Assembly (NCBI GenBank): GCA_937915865.1
Contig: CALGIG010000082.1
Span: 1-64,000, forward strand
Length of the DNA stretch: 64,000 nucleotides
Source: an uncultured Prolixibacteraceae bacterium
GTDB lineage: Bacteria; Bacteroidota; Bacteroidia; Bacteroidales; Prolixibacteraceae
Direction: 5' to 3'
Below the pieces are notes generated by a model that made no database searches, was not told the DNA's origin, and worked only from the letters and a program-made list of their open reading frames with translations. Every line of letters starts with the position of its first letter. The stretch's first letter is position 1. The translations under genes and the position numbers were made by a program. Shown here in pieces: positions 1-9,299 of the stretch.

Positions 1-2
1 AT

Positions 3-956
3 ATGAAGAAAAAATTCAAAGCTTTTATTGAGGAAAAGTGTGAGTTTGCCCTGGTGATGGATGATTACAAAATTGAATTCGAAAATGCTTTAAATATTTT
101 TGTCGCAGAATTAAAACAGTATTTGGCAACCGATACTGGAGATTGGACAATAAAAGGGTTTATTGATGTTTATAAGAATATTTATACGATTTCTCCTGAT
201 ACAAAAATTGTTTCAAAAATACTTGAGATTCATATATTTCCTGAACTTTTACGGTTTGCTGAGGTAACCAGATATAAACTGATTTTAGCAGAGCAACAGA
301 ATTATTATCCGGATTTAACTTTTATTCATAAAGATGATGACAAAATTAAATTTGCGGTAGATATCAAAACAACCTTTCGAAGGAACAAGACGACTGCTGG
401 ATTTACTTTAGGAAGTCATGGAAGTTATTTTAAAGAAAGAGATAAAGCAAAAAATATACAATTCCCTTATAACCAATATTTAGGACATTTTTGTTTAGGA
501 ATAATATACTCAAGAGGCGACTTTGATAAAAATATTAGTGAAACGGAAGTTTTAAAGGTTGAAGATATTGAGACGGTTTACGGAGAAACGAAAGAGCCAA
601 CCAGGGAGAGGCAAGTAACCAGAGTCGAAAATTTGAAATCCATTACTTCAGTTATTAAAGATTTTGATTTTTTTGCCGCTCCTAAGTGGAAGATTGCCAG
701 TGATAGTCAAGGTTCTGGAAATACAGCAAACATTGGATCAATTAAAGATATTGATGACCTGAAGGCTGGAAATGGTGTGTTTAGTTTGTTAGGAGAAGAG
801 TGGTTCGACGAATATTGGATGAATTATGGTGTTGCCACTATGTTGAAAAAAGGGAAATCAATAAAAATTACAAACATTTGGGACTTTCTGGAATTTAAAG
901 GGAGAGAAGATTTGTTTGAAAGAGTTGTAGCAAAAGGTGCCAAAAAAAGAATGTAA
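3..956 (+). CDS. EcoRV-like type II restriction endonuclease
   Basis: Predicted homodimeric PD-(D/E)XK endonuclease that cleaves unmethylated DNA. Resemblance to EcoRV is visible in several blocks. The catalytic residues are D104 (PDLTF), D120 and K122 (VDIKTTF), matching EcoRV D74, D90 and K92. The recognition-loop block GSGNTANIGS (about 237-246) matches the EcoRV R-loop GSGNTTNIGS, so GATATC specificity is likely. The protein has 317 aa against about 245 for EcoRV; the extra length is about 30 residues at the N-terminus and an insertion near residues 175-215. The ATG is only two bases into the window, so a start further upstream cannot be excluded. It overlaps the methylase gene by one base (TAATG), indicating coupled translation. 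It is clearly AT-richer than pfp downstream, as expected for a transferred cassette. The EcoRV assignment rests on remembered family sequence. Confidence 0.9.
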   Translation: MKKKFKAFIEEKCEFALVMDDYKIEFENALNIFVAELKQYLATDTGDWTIKGFIDVYKNIYTISPDTKIVSKILEIHIFPELLRFAEVTRYKLILAEQQNYYPDLTFIHKDDDKIKFAVDIKTTFRRNKTTAGFTLGSHGSYFKERDKAKNIQFPYNQYLGHFCLGIIYSRGDFDKNISETEVLKVEDIETVYGETKEPTRERQVTRVENLKSITSVIKDFDFFAAPKWKIASDSQGSGNTANIGSIKDIDDLKAGNGVFSLLGEEWFDEYWMNYGVATMLKKGKSIKITNIWDFLEFKGREDLFERVVAKGAKKRM

Positions 957-1921
957 TGAAGATTTTTGTTCCGCCAATAAAATCCCAAGGGATTAAAACT
1001 AAGTTAGTTGAATGGATTAATTCAAGTGTTAAGGACATTCGGTTTGACAGATGGGTCGAACCATTTATGGGGACTGGTGTCGTTGCATTTAATGTCAGAC
1101 CACCAAAAGCACTTTTGTGCGATAGTAATCCACATTTAATTACTTTTTATAAAGCAATACAAAACAAAGAAATAACTCCATCAAAAGTCAAAGACCATTT
1201 GACAAGTGAAGGCCGATTGTTACTGAAATCTGGCGGACAATATTATTATGAAGTACGGGAACGGTTTAATAATCAGGGATGTCCGCTCGATTTTTTGTTT
1301 TTGAGCAGATCTTGTTTTAACGGGATGATGAGGTTCAACAGCAAAGGAGGTTTTAACGTTCCTTTTTGTCGAAAACCAGATCGTTTTGCTCCAGCTTTAA
1401 TAACGAAGATTACTAATCAGGTTGGCTATATTTCGCAAATAATTGATTCAGGAAATTATGAGTTTAGAAATCAAGACTTTAAAAATACATTAAAAGAAAT
1501 TGGATCCTCTGATTTTGTTTATTCAGATCCTCCATATATTGGAAGACATGTTGATTATTTTGATTCTTGGTCAGAAGAAGAGGAAATAATTTTAAATCAA
1601 AATTTAGTCAACTCAAATGTCAATTTTATTATTTCTACATGGCTGAGTAATAAATATCGAGTAAATGATTATGTTTTTTCAATTTGGAGCGATTGTTTCA
1701 TTTCTACGAAGGAACATTTTTATCATGTTGGAGGAAAGGAGATTAATCGAAATGCTGTTTATGAAGCTTTACTTTCCAACATTAAACTTGAAAGTAGTAT
1801 AAGCAATAAAGAAATGAAATCAAGAATTACGAAAAATGAATCACTATTAACCACAAAACAAAAAACTTACGAAATTCATTCTCAATTGTCATTGGCAATG
1901 GATGATGGTAGTTTAAGCTAA
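956..1921 (+). CDS. EcoRV-like Dam-family adenine-N6 DNA methyltransferase
   Basis: Protective methylase of the restriction pair. It belongs to the alpha-class D12/Dam group and should methylate adenine in GATATC. The N-terminal FVPPIKSQGIKTKLV block and the AdoMet motif I WVEPFMGTGVVAFN (about residues 33-46) closely match M.EcoRV. Catalytic motif IV DPPY lies at about 191-194, followed by IGRHVDYF. The LFLSRSCFNGMMRFNSKGGFN segment and the TKEHFYHVGG block are also M.EcoRV-like. Length is 321 aa, slightly longer than M.EcoRV, with a polar C-terminal tail of about 40 residues. The start ATG overlaps the endonuclease stop. No controller-protein gene is seen here, but one could lie before the window. 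Confidence 0.92.
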   Translation: MKIFVPPIKSQGIKTKLVEWINSSVKDIRFDRWVEPFMGTGVVAFNVRPPKALLCDSNPHLITFYKAIQNKEITPSKVKDHLTSEGRLLLKSGGQYYYEVRERFNNQGCPLDFLFLSRSCFNGMMRFNSKGGFNVPFCRKPDRFAPALITKITNQVGYISQIIDSGNYEFRNQDFKNTLKEIGSSDFVYSDPPYIGRHVDYFDSWSEEEEIILNQNLVNSNVNFIISTWLSNKYRVNDYVFSIWSDCFISTKEHFYHVGGKEINRNAVYEALLSNIKLESSISNKEMKSRITKNESLLTTKQKTYEIHSQLSLAMDDGSLS

Positions 1922-2003
1922 TAAGGAAAGAATATTAATCTAATTTTAGGCAATTTAGCTATTTAAATTTACCTTAAAACCGTGGGATAATACACCTTAA
2001 TTG

Positions 2004-2033
2004 ATTGTAGAACCATGGTTTTCGTTATTTTTG
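2004..2033 (+). promoter_or_regulatory. Bacteroidota-type promoter of pfp
   Basis: TATTTTTG at 2026-2033 fits the -7 consensus TAnnTTTG. An ATTG at 2004-2007 lies 18 bases upstream as a weak -33 element. The box is about 44 bases before the pfp start. Confidence 0.5.
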
Positions 2034-2076
2034 CGCCGATTCAAAAAAATGTAAACCCTACAAAAAAATAAAAACT

Positions 2077-3732
2077 ATGACCATTAGTGCATTACAATCA
2101 TCAAGGGCTAAATATCAGCCCAAATTACCTAATTCATTACAGGCTTCGGTTAAACTGGTTGAGGGCCCAAAAACCCAGTCGATTGCTGATCAGGCTGCAA
2201 TTCAGGAGCTTTTCCCAAATACTTATGGAATGCCATTAATTACATTTGAAGCTGGCAATAAAAAGGAATATCCTGCGGTTAATGTTGGTGTTATCCTTTC
2301 AGGTGGTCAGGCTCCTGGCGGTCATAATGTGATTTCGGGTATTTTCGATGGTATTAAAAATATCAATCCGGCCAGCAAATTATATGGTTTCCTTGGTGGC
2401 CCAGGTGGTTTGGTCGATCATAAATATATTGAGCTTACGTCTGAAATTATTGATGCTTACCGCAATACAGGTGGTTTCGATATTATTGGTTCTGGTCGTA
2501 CAAAACTGGAGGAAACCGCTCAGTTCGATAAAGGCGAACAAATATTGAAGCAATTGGGAATCAATGCACTCGTAATTATTGGTGGTGACGACAGCAATAC
2601 CAATGCTTGCGTTTTAGCAGAATATTATGCTGCTAAAAATTCAGGAATCCAGGTAATTGGCTGCCCTAAAACCATTGATGGCGATTTGAAAAACGAGATG
2701 ATTGAAACATCGTTTGGTTTCGATACTGCTACAAAAGTTTATTCAGAATTGATTGGTAATATTGAACGCGATGCCAATTCAGCTAAAAAATACTGGCACT
2801 TCATTAAACTCATGGGTCGTTCGGCTTCACACATCGGTCTGGAATGTGCTCTTCAAACTCAACCAAACATCACCTTAATTTCGGAAGAAGTTGAGCTGAA
2901 AAAGCAAACTTTGGCAGAAATTGTTGATTATATGGCTGCTATTATTGCCAAACGTGCCGAAAACGGCGAAAACTTTGGAGTAGCATTAATTCCTGAAGGT
3001 TTGGTAGAATTTGTTCCAGAAATGAAAAAACTTATTGCCGAATTAAACGATTTATTGGCTGAAGGTTCTGAAACAGAAAAGAAATTCAAATCGTTTACTG
3101 ATAAGGCTGAAGGACGCGCATTTGTAGCCGGAATTTTGTCTGCCGAATCAGCTAAAGTTTACACTTCACTTCCTTCGGGAATTGCAGACCAGTTAACTCT
3201 CGACCGCGACCCTCATGGAAATGTTCAGGTTTCGTTAATCGAAACTGAAAAATTGTTGGGCGAAATGGTAAAAAACCGCTTGAATAACTGGAAGAAAGAA
3301 GGCAAGTTTGTTGGTAAATTTGGTACTCAATACCATTTTTTCGGTTACGAAGGACGTTGTGCCGCTCCATCAAATTTCGATGCCGACTATTGCTATTCAT
3401 TGGGTTATAACGCATCATTCCTGATTGCAGAAGGAAAAACTGGTTATATGTCATCAGTTCGTAACTTAACTGCTTCTGCTGCCGAATGGATTGCAGGTGG
3501 GGTGCCGGTAACAATGATGATGAATATGGAACGCCGTCACGGCCACATGAAACCAGTAATACAGAAAGCTTTGGTTGAGCTGGAAAGCGCTCCGTTTAAA
3601 TATTTGGCAGCCAATCGCGAAAAATGGGCAATTGAAACCTCATTCATTTACCCTGGGCCTATCCAATACTGGGGACCAACTGAAGTTTGCGATCAACCAA
3701 CTAAAACATTGAAGTTGGAAAAAGGCAAATAA
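2077..3732 (+). CDS. pfp: Diphosphate--fructose-6-phosphate 1-phosphotransferase
   Basis: PPi-dependent phosphofructokinase; it reversibly converts fructose 6-phosphate and PPi to fructose 1,6-bisphosphate and Pi in the cytoplasm. The 551-aa length fits the long PPi-PFK subfamily of plants and Bacteroidota rather than the roughly 320-aa ATP enzyme. Visible motifs are GGQAPGGHN (76-84), IIGGDDSNTNA, PKTIDGDL (197-204, the PPi-PFK form of the catalytic loop) and LMGRSASHIGLECAL. It has its own promoter and a strong terminator, so it is probably monocistronic. Confidence 0.95.
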   Translation: MTISALQSSRAKYQPKLPNSLQASVKLVEGPKTQSIADQAAIQELFPNTYGMPLITFEAGNKKEYPAVNVGVILSGGQAPGGHNVISGIFDGIKNINPASKLYGFLGGPGGLVDHKYIELTSEIIDAYRNTGGFDIIGSGRTKLEETAQFDKGEQILKQLGINALVIIGGDDSNTNACVLAEYYAAKNSGIQVIGCPKTIDGDLKNEMIETSFGFDTATKVYSELIGNIERDANSAKKYWHFIKLMGRSASHIGLECALQTQPNITLISEEVELKKQTLAEIVDYMAAIIAKRAENGENFGVALIPEGLVEFVPEMKKLIAELNDLLAEGSETEKKFKSFTDKAEGRAFVAGILSAESAKVYTSLPSGIADQLTLDRDPHGNVQVSLIETEKLLGEMVKNRLNNWKKEGKFVGKFGTQYHFFGYEGRCAAPSNFDADYCYSLGYNASFLIAEGKTGYMSSVRNLTASAAEWIAGGVPVTMMMNMERRHGHMKPVIQKALVELESAPFKYLAANREKWAIETSFIYPGPIQYWGPTEVCDQPTKTLKLEKGK

Positions 3733-3761
3733 TCTTTGATCAACCAATTCATTAAAATAAG

Positions 3762-3791
3762 AAACCCTGGGAGTAATCCCAGGGTTTTGTA
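3762..3791 (+). terminator. Rho-independent terminator of pfp
   Basis: Perfect 11-bp stem (3762-3772 with 3777-3787), a 4-base GTAA loop, then a T-rich run. It lies 29 bases after the pfp stop. Confidence 0.9.
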
Positions 3792-4021
3792 TTTTGTGAA
3801 GCAACATTTTTTTATCAGCTTAAGCAAACTTATGTTCATGCCATCATCCTTGAAATAGCTACTTTGATTTACCCGGAGATACTTAATTGCATATTCTGAA
3901 GTTCCAAGATTTCAGGTCAATACTAATTTTTTGCGAATTTGAAGAACTTGTACGCAACCACAAACACGTCTTTTAAATCTATAACTAGAAAGCTATTGAA
4001 ACAATTTAAAAAGAAATAAAA

Positions 4022-4708
4022 ATGAAAAGGTTATTGATTTTATTTGTGGCAACCACCTTCATGGGGTTATTCAGTAGTTGCGATTTGGATGATGATGATT
4101 ATTATTCACTCGACAACGCCTGGGTAGGTTTTGGACTGGTCAAAAAAGAGGTTTCGGCTACTTCATTCACAATTCTAATGGACGATGGTGAAGTACTGTA
4201 TCCATCTGCTAATTCGGGTTTGGTTAACGATGTATTTAACAATGAACGTGTTTGGGTGAATTTTACAATTTTGGGGAATAAGGAAAATCCTGATCACAAC
4301 GAGTATTACTATGTGAAAATAAACTCGTTGCGGAAAATTCTCTATAAAGGAATTTTTACCATTACTCCTGAAAAAGAAGACAGTATTGGCAATGATCCTA
4401 TTCGGGTTGCCGATAAATGGATTAAAAATGACATTTTGAACTTTGAGCTGCAATATCGTGGAGGAAATGAAACACATTTTATTAATCTTGTTAAGGCCCC
4501 TGGAAATATTGATGTAACCAATGGACCTGTTTTACTGGAATTACGCCATAACAATAACGATGATACAGGATACATTCCATTATCCGGGGTTGTATCGTTT
4601 GATTTATCGGCTTTAAAAATTCCAGGAAAAACAAGTACTCCATTCAAGATTACGGCAAAAGGTTTTGATGGTGAAACTTTTGAATACACCGGAGAATATA
4701 AATATTAA
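4022..4708 (+). CDS. NigD-like lipoprotein
   Basis: Secreted lipoprotein of the NigD-like family of Bacteroidota; its molecular role is unknown. A lipoprotein signal is visible with the acylated cysteine at C20 (FSSC), followed by an acidic DLDDDD linker. The body shows the family pattern of an N-terminal OB-like segment (SFTILMDDGEVLYPS) and a C-terminal beta domain. Length 228 aa. A solid hairpin terminator follows, so it appears to be a single-gene transcript. The family call comes from overall pattern and length. Confidence 0.75.
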   Translation: MKRLLILFVATTFMGLFSSCDLDDDDYYSLDNAWVGFGLVKKEVSATSFTILMDDGEVLYPSANSGLVNDVFNNERVWVNFTILGNKENPDHNEYYYVKINSLRKILYKGIFTITPEKEDSIGNDPIRVADKWIKNDILNFELQYRGGNETHFINLVKAPGNIDVTNGPVLLELRHNNNDDTGYIPLSGVVSFDLSALKIPGKTSTPFKITAKGFDGETFEYTGEYKY

Positions 4709-4738
4709 ACTTGTTTCAGCTTTATGGGTTTTATTGAT

Positions 4739-4778
4739 GGAGCATCTGTTAGGAATAGCAGGTGCTCCTCATTTTTTA
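4739..4778 (+). terminator. Terminator of NigD-like gene
   Basis: A 10-bp stem with one T-G pair (4739-4748 with 4759-4768), a 10-base loop, and a T-tract at 4772-4777. Confidence 0.85.
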
Positions 4779-4829
4779 TTTGCCCGACATTATTTACATT
4801 AACACCCTGAAATAAGTAAATTGACCAAC

Positions 4830-6914
4830 ATGATTAAGTCTGTTTGTTATTTGGCCCTCGTAGCCACATTGTTTTCATTTACCAATCCGAAAACTAAAAA
4901 AGAAATGACCATTAATTCAAGTGCTGAAGTTTCGAAACTGGCTTCAGATGTGATGACTCCTGAAGTGCTATGGAGTTTTGGACGTATTGGCGATCCGGGT
5001 GTATCGCCCGATGGAACAAAAGTTTTGTTCTCGGTTACCAAATATAATATTGAAGAGAACAAATCATATCGCGATTTATATATTGTTCCTGTTTCTGGAG
5101 GACAATCTGTTCGCATAACCGATACTGCTGAACGGGAAACCCAGGCTTTATGGCGTCCTGATGGTAAAAAGATTGGTTTCCTTTCGTCAAAATCCGGACA
5201 AATGCAATTATGGGAGATAAATACTGATGGAACTGGTAGCGTTCAGATCTCAGAAATAAAAGGAGGAATTACAGGGTTTAAATATTCACCTGATATGAAA
5301 AAAGTGTTGTATATAGCTGATGTGAAAGTTAAACCTGATGTACACGATATGTTTCCAGATTTGCCCAAAGCTAATGCCCACCTTGAAACCGATTTGATGT
5401 ACAAGCATTGGGACGAATGGGTTGAGACAGTTCCACATCCGTTCGTGGCTGATTACCGGGATGGTAAATTGCTTAATCCGGTTGACTTGCTGGAAGGTGA
5501 ACCCTTTGAAAGCCCTATGAAACCTTTTGGCGGAATAGAACAACTAGACTGGAGTCCGGATAGCAAAACGATAGCATATACCTGCCGGAAGAAAACAGGT
5601 AAAGAATATGCGCTTTCAACCAATTCTGATATTTATTTCTACAATATAGAGACACAGAAAACAGTCAACAAGACTGAAGGAATGATGGGTTACGATCAAA
5701 ATCCGGTCTTTTCTCCTGACGGGAAATATCTGGCTTGGGAAAGTATGGAACGCGATGGCTACGAAGCCGATAAAATCCGGTTGTTTGTAATGAATCTGGA
5801 AACTGGTGAGAAAACCGACTATTCAGCTAACTTTGATCAAAACTCGACCAATATAGTATGGAGTGCAGGCAGCAAATCGCTTTATTTTATAAGTTGCTGG
5901 CATGCTTTAACTCAGGTTTATCAACTCGATCTCGCTACAAAAAAGATTAGCCCAATAACCAAAGGTGTACACGATTATGCTTATGTCGCCGAGGCAAAAG
6001 GCAAACTCATTGGCATGAAACATTCGATGAGCAAGCCTGATGAAATATATTCGATTGACCTGAAATCGGGAGCCGAGACGGAACTTTCGTTTATCAATAA
6101 ACCAATTCTCGATCAGTTGACTTTAGCGAAAGTTGAAGAACGTTGGGTGAAAACTACCGACAATAAAGATATGCTTACCTGGGTTATTTATCCGCCACAT
6201 TTCGATCCATCGAAAAAATATCCGACTATTCTATTTTGTGAAGGAGGCCCGCAATCAACCGTGAGCCAGTTCTGGTCGTATCGTTGGAATTTTCAACAAA
6301 TGGCTGCGAATGGTTACATTGTTGTAGCGCCTAACCGCAGAGGATTACCAAGTTTCGGAAAAGAGTGGCTCGAACAAATTAGCGGCGATTATGGAGGCCA
6401 GAATATGAAGGATTACCTGTCGGCTATTGATGATGTTGCAAAGGAACCTTATGTTGATAAAGATAAATTAGGTTGTGTGGGAGCCAGTTATGGAGGTTTT
6501 TCGGTCTATTGGTTAGCCGGTCATCACGAAAAAAGATTTAAGGCATTTATTGCGCATGATGGCATGTTTAATTTAGAACAACAATACCTGGAAACAGAAG
6601 AAATGTGGTTTGTTAACTGGGATTTGGGTGGCCCGTATTGGGACAAGCAAAATGCTGTTGCCCAGCGTTCGTATGCCAACTCACCGCATTTGTTTGTTGA
6701 TAAGTGGGATGCACCAATTTTGGTTATTCATGGCGAAAAAGATTACCGCATTTTAGCTTCTCAAGGCATGGCTGCGTTCAATGCTGCTGTATTAAGAGGA
6801 GTTCCTGCTCAAATGTTAATTTTTCCTGAAGAAAACCATTGGGTACTTCAGGCTCAAAATGGTATTTTATGGCAGCGGGTATTCAAACAATGGCTTGATA
6901 AGTGGCTCAAATAA
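4830..6914 (+). CDS. S9 family peptidase (prolyl oligopeptidase / DPP type)
   Basis: Serine exopeptidase of the S9 family, probably periplasmic, acting on short peptides. An N-terminal beta-propeller region (WD40/TolB-like repeats with DP.VSPDGTKVLF, WSPDSKTIAY, FSPDGKYLAW) spans about residues 30-400, followed by an alpha/beta-hydrolase domain. The catalytic triad is visible: S553 in GASYGG, D638 in HGEKDYR and H670 in ENHW. The ATG at 4830 is preferred over an in-frame TTG nine bases earlier because it opens a hydrophobic signal segment (IKSVCYLALVATLFSF). Length 694 aa, normal for the family. Exact specificity (DPP-IV-like or acylaminoacyl) is not decided. Confidence 0.92.
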   Translation: MIKSVCYLALVATLFSFTNPKTKKEMTINSSAEVSKLASDVMTPEVLWSFGRIGDPGVSPDGTKVLFSVTKYNIEENKSYRDLYIVPVSGGQSVRITDTAERETQALWRPDGKKIGFLSSKSGQMQLWEINTDGTGSVQISEIKGGITGFKYSPDMKKVLYIADVKVKPDVHDMFPDLPKANAHLETDLMYKHWDEWVETVPHPFVADYRDGKLLNPVDLLEGEPFESPMKPFGGIEQLDWSPDSKTIAYTCRKKTGKEYALSTNSDIYFYNIETQKTVNKTEGMMGYDQNPVFSPDGKYLAWESMERDGYEADKIRLFVMNLETGEKTDYSANFDQNSTNIVWSAGSKSLYFISCWHALTQVYQLDLATKKISPITKGVHDYAYVAEAKGKLIGMKHSMSKPDEIYSIDLKSGAETELSFINKPILDQLTLAKVEERWVKTTDNKDMLTWVIYPPHFDPSKKYPTILFCEGGPQSTVSQFWSYRWNFQQMAANGYIVVAPNRRGLPSFGKEWLEQISGDYGGQNMKDYLSAIDDVAKEPYVDKDKLGCVGASYGGFSVYWLAGHHEKRFKAFIAHDGMFNLEQQYLETEEMWFVNWDLGGPYWDKQNAVAQRSYANSPHLFVDKWDAPILVIHGEKDYRILASQGMAAFNAAVLRGVPAQMLIFPEENHWVLQAQNGILWQRVFKQWLDKWLK

Positions 6915-6928
6915 TTTCAAATTTTCAG

Positions 6929-6978
6929 GTTTCAAATTCCATGTGCCAACCTGGAACTTGAAACCTGGAATTTGAAAC
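6929..6978. terminator. Hairpin between convergent genes
   Basis: A perfect 13-bp inverted repeat (6929-6941 with 6966-6978) lies between the converging S9 peptidase and kinase-like genes. An alternative pairing (6926-6935 with 6958-6967) exists. There is no clear T-run on the plus side. It is built from a dispersed intergenic repeat, so a terminator role is inferred from position. Confidence 0.45.
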
Positions 6979-7701
6979 TCAAAAAACTTCAACTTTGCTT
7001 TTGGTTGTTTCGAGCAATCCCTTTAATTGTGAGGCATGGCAAATTAGTGAAATAGCCTTTTCAACACTAATACGAGATAAGTTTATTGTAAGATCAAATT
7101 CTTCGGTAATCGAATTATCACCGGCTACATGTTTCCTGAAGTTTTCCCTTTCTTTTTCTGTCCTTTCGATAAATTCGTGAGCTTCACGCAAATTAAGGTT
7201 ATTTTTTTGCATAATTTGCTTGGTGCGCCATTCAAGAGGTGCAGTCAAGCGTACCAACAACGATTTCTCAATGTCCTTGGTTAAAATGTGACCTGCGCGG
7301 CCTACTATGATACAATAGCCGTCGTTCGCAAAACTTTTAATAAAGTCAATAAGCGTTTTGCTTATTTTGCGATCACTCTTAAATCTTTTTTCACTGAAAG
7401 CGGCAAGAATATCGTCAAAAACACCCCGATCTCCTTCTTTCAGGTAATTTTTAAGTTTGTTTGGGTCCATGTCCAATTCCCGGGCGCTTTTTTCAAGAAT
7501 TTCTTTGCTCAAAACTCTCCATTTCCGGCACAAACCTTTTTTGTCGAGCTCGGCGGCAAGCATCCCGGCAAGGTTTACAGCACCACAGCCAACTTCGCGC
7601 GAAATACAGATTACTGGTCCGGGTTGACGGTTGATGTCAGTAAATCTAGGGTCGTCGTGATGTAACCTTTTGTTTAAGTAAACCATCAAAGTATTGTTCA
7701 T
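6979..7701 (-). CDS. Cytidylate kinase-like family protein
   Basis: P-loop nucleotide-kinase relative of the cytidylate-kinase-like family. The P-loop is modified: ISREVGCGAVNLA (about 32-44) instead of a classic GxxGxGKS/T. The central segment DGYCIIVGRAGHIL and the lid-like RTKQIMQKNNLNLREAHEFIERTEKERENFRKH are typical of the group. Length 240 aa. The physiological substrate is unknown; it is unlikely to be the essential Cmk because the lysine-containing P-loop is absent. It converges with the S9 peptidase gene. Confidence 0.8.
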   Translation of the reverse strand: MNNTLMVYLNKRLHHDDPRFTDINRQPGPVICISREVGCGAVNLAGMLAAELDKKGLCRKWRVLSKEILEKSARELDMDPNKLKNYLKEGDRGVFDDILAAFSEKRFKSDRKISKTLIDFIKSFANDGYCIIVGRAGHILTKDIEKSLLVRLTAPLEWRTKQIMQKNNLNLREAHEFIERTEKERENFRKHVAGDNSITEEFDLTINLSRISVEKAISLICHASQLKGLLETTKSKVEVF

Positions 7702-7870
7702 GGTGTTTAATTTTAGTTATTGTTTGATACGTAATAATCAGGTTTCAGTTTGGAATTTTCAGGAGAGATTTTGGCTGGATGAAATGATATACAACATCAG
7801 TTACGACGAATGTCATTTCTTTCAAATACAATTTTTACCTATCTTGCTTCAGTATTAAAATTGATTAAAT

Positions 7871-9256
7871 ATGTTTAGTGCTGAAACTTATATTGCTCGC
7901 CGTAAGGCATTGAAAGGGAAAATATCAGAGGGTCTTATCCTTTTGCTTGGGAATGTTGATGTTCCAATGAATTATACAGACAACACATACCATTTCAGAC
8001 AAGATAGTTCTTTTTTGTACTTCTTCGGACTTGATTTTCAAGGTTTGGCCGGAGTGATTGATGTTGATTCTGGTGAGGAAATTATTTTTGGGAATGATGT
8101 CAGTATTGAGGATATTATTTGGATGGGACCACAAGTCCCTTTGAAAGAAAAAGCAGAAAAGGTTGGAATCTATAAAACAGAACCCTCTAAAGTTCTTTTT
8201 GATGTTGTTATCAAAGCAGTTCAGTCTGGAAGAAAAATCCATATTCTTCCTCCTTATCGAGCAGAGAATAAGTTGTTTTTAAGTAAGTTACTTGGCATTC
8301 TTCCATCGCGGTTAAAATCTTATTCGTCGGTCGAATTGATTAAAGCAATTGTTGATTTGCGTTCGGTAAAGGAAGAACAGGAAATTGCTGAAATAAGGAA
8401 AGCTTGTGCTGTTGGTTATCAGATGCATGTTACTGCTATGAAAATGGCCAAAGCCGGAGTTTTGGAGCAAACTATTGCAGGAACTATTGAAGGGATTGCC
8501 AATGCTGGCGGCGGAATGGTTTCGTTTCCTGTAATTTTGTCGCAAAACGGAGAAACGCTTCATAACCATAACCACTCTCAGATTTTGCAGGATGGCCGTT
8601 TGTTGCTGGTTGATGCCGGTGCCGAAATAGGCTCTCATTATGCCTCTGACTTTACGAGAACTTTTCCGGTGAGTGGCAAATTCACGCAGAAGCAGCGCGA
8701 AATTTACGACATTGTTTTAGCTGCGAATAATTGTGCCACTAAGTTAGCGAAACCAGGAATAACTTATCAATCTGTTCATTTAGCGGTTTGCGAAACAATT
8801 GCTTCAGGATTAAAAGATACAGGTTTGATGAAAGGTAATGTACAGGAAGCTGTCAGAAACGGCGCTCATGCACTGTTTATGCCCCACGGATTGGGCCACA
8901 TGATGGGATTAGATGTTCATGATATGGAAGATTTAGGCCAGATTTATGTGGGCTATGACGAAGAAACCCGTCCAATCGATCAGTTTGGAACAGCTTATTT
9001 GCGTATGGGCCGAAAACTGCAACCCGGTTTTGTGGTGACCAATGAACCTGGTATTTATTTCATTCCGGCATTAATTGAAAAATGGAAAGCTGAGAATATT
9101 AATACTGATTTTATCAATTTTGATCGGCTGGAACAATACTTCGATTTTGGCGGGATTCGACTTGAAGATGATATTCTGATAACTGAAACCGGTTGCGAAA
9201 TAATTGGCGAACGTGTGCCAATAACTCCTGAAGAAATTGAAGATATTAGAAGATAA
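7871..9256 (+). CDS. Xaa-Pro aminopeptidase (M24B, aminopeptidase P)
   Basis: Dimetal peptidase that removes N-terminal residues preceding proline. It has an N-terminal creatinase-like domain (about 1-170) and a C-terminal pita-bread domain. All five metal ligands can be placed: D248 (VDAGAE), D260 (SDFTRTFP), H343 (HGLGH), E392 (NEPGIYF) and E432 (RLEDD). Length 461 aa, normal. There is no signal peptide, so it is cytoplasmic. It has its own leader and ends at a hairpin shared with the converging holin gene. Confidence 0.93.
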   Translation: MFSAETYIARRKALKGKISEGLILLLGNVDVPMNYTDNTYHFRQDSSFLYFFGLDFQGLAGVIDVDSGEEIIFGNDVSIEDIIWMGPQVPLKEKAEKVGIYKTEPSKVLFDVVIKAVQSGRKIHILPPYRAENKLFLSKLLGILPSRLKSYSSVELIKAIVDLRSVKEEQEIAEIRKACAVGYQMHVTAMKMAKAGVLEQTIAGTIEGIANAGGGMVSFPVILSQNGETLHNHNHSQILQDGRLLLVDAGAEIGSHYASDFTRTFPVSGKFTQKQREIYDIVLAANNCATKLAKPGITYQSVHLAVCETIASGLKDTGLMKGNVQEAVRNGAHALFMPHGLGHMMGLDVHDMEDLGQIYVGYDEETRPIDQFGTAYLRMGRKLQPGFVVTNEPGIYFIPALIEKWKAENINTDFINFDRLEQYFDFGGIRLEDDILITETGCEIIGERVPITPEEIEDIRR

Positions 9257-9262
9257 AAGAAA

Positions 9263-9292
9263 ATGGCGGCATTCAGATAATATGGCCGCCAT
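9263..9292. terminator. Shared hairpin terminator (pepP-like / holin)
   Basis: A perfect 8-bp GC-rich stem (9263-9270 with 9285-9292) sits between converging stops at 9256 and 9300, with A-rich sequence on the left flank and T-rich sequence on the right. Confidence 0.6.
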
Positions 9293-9299
9293 CTTAATC

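Noticed and set aside
3791..4021. Possible small gene or RNA between pfp and the NigD-like gene
   Set aside because: No frame with plausible start and codon use and no stable RNA-like structure beyond the pfp terminator.
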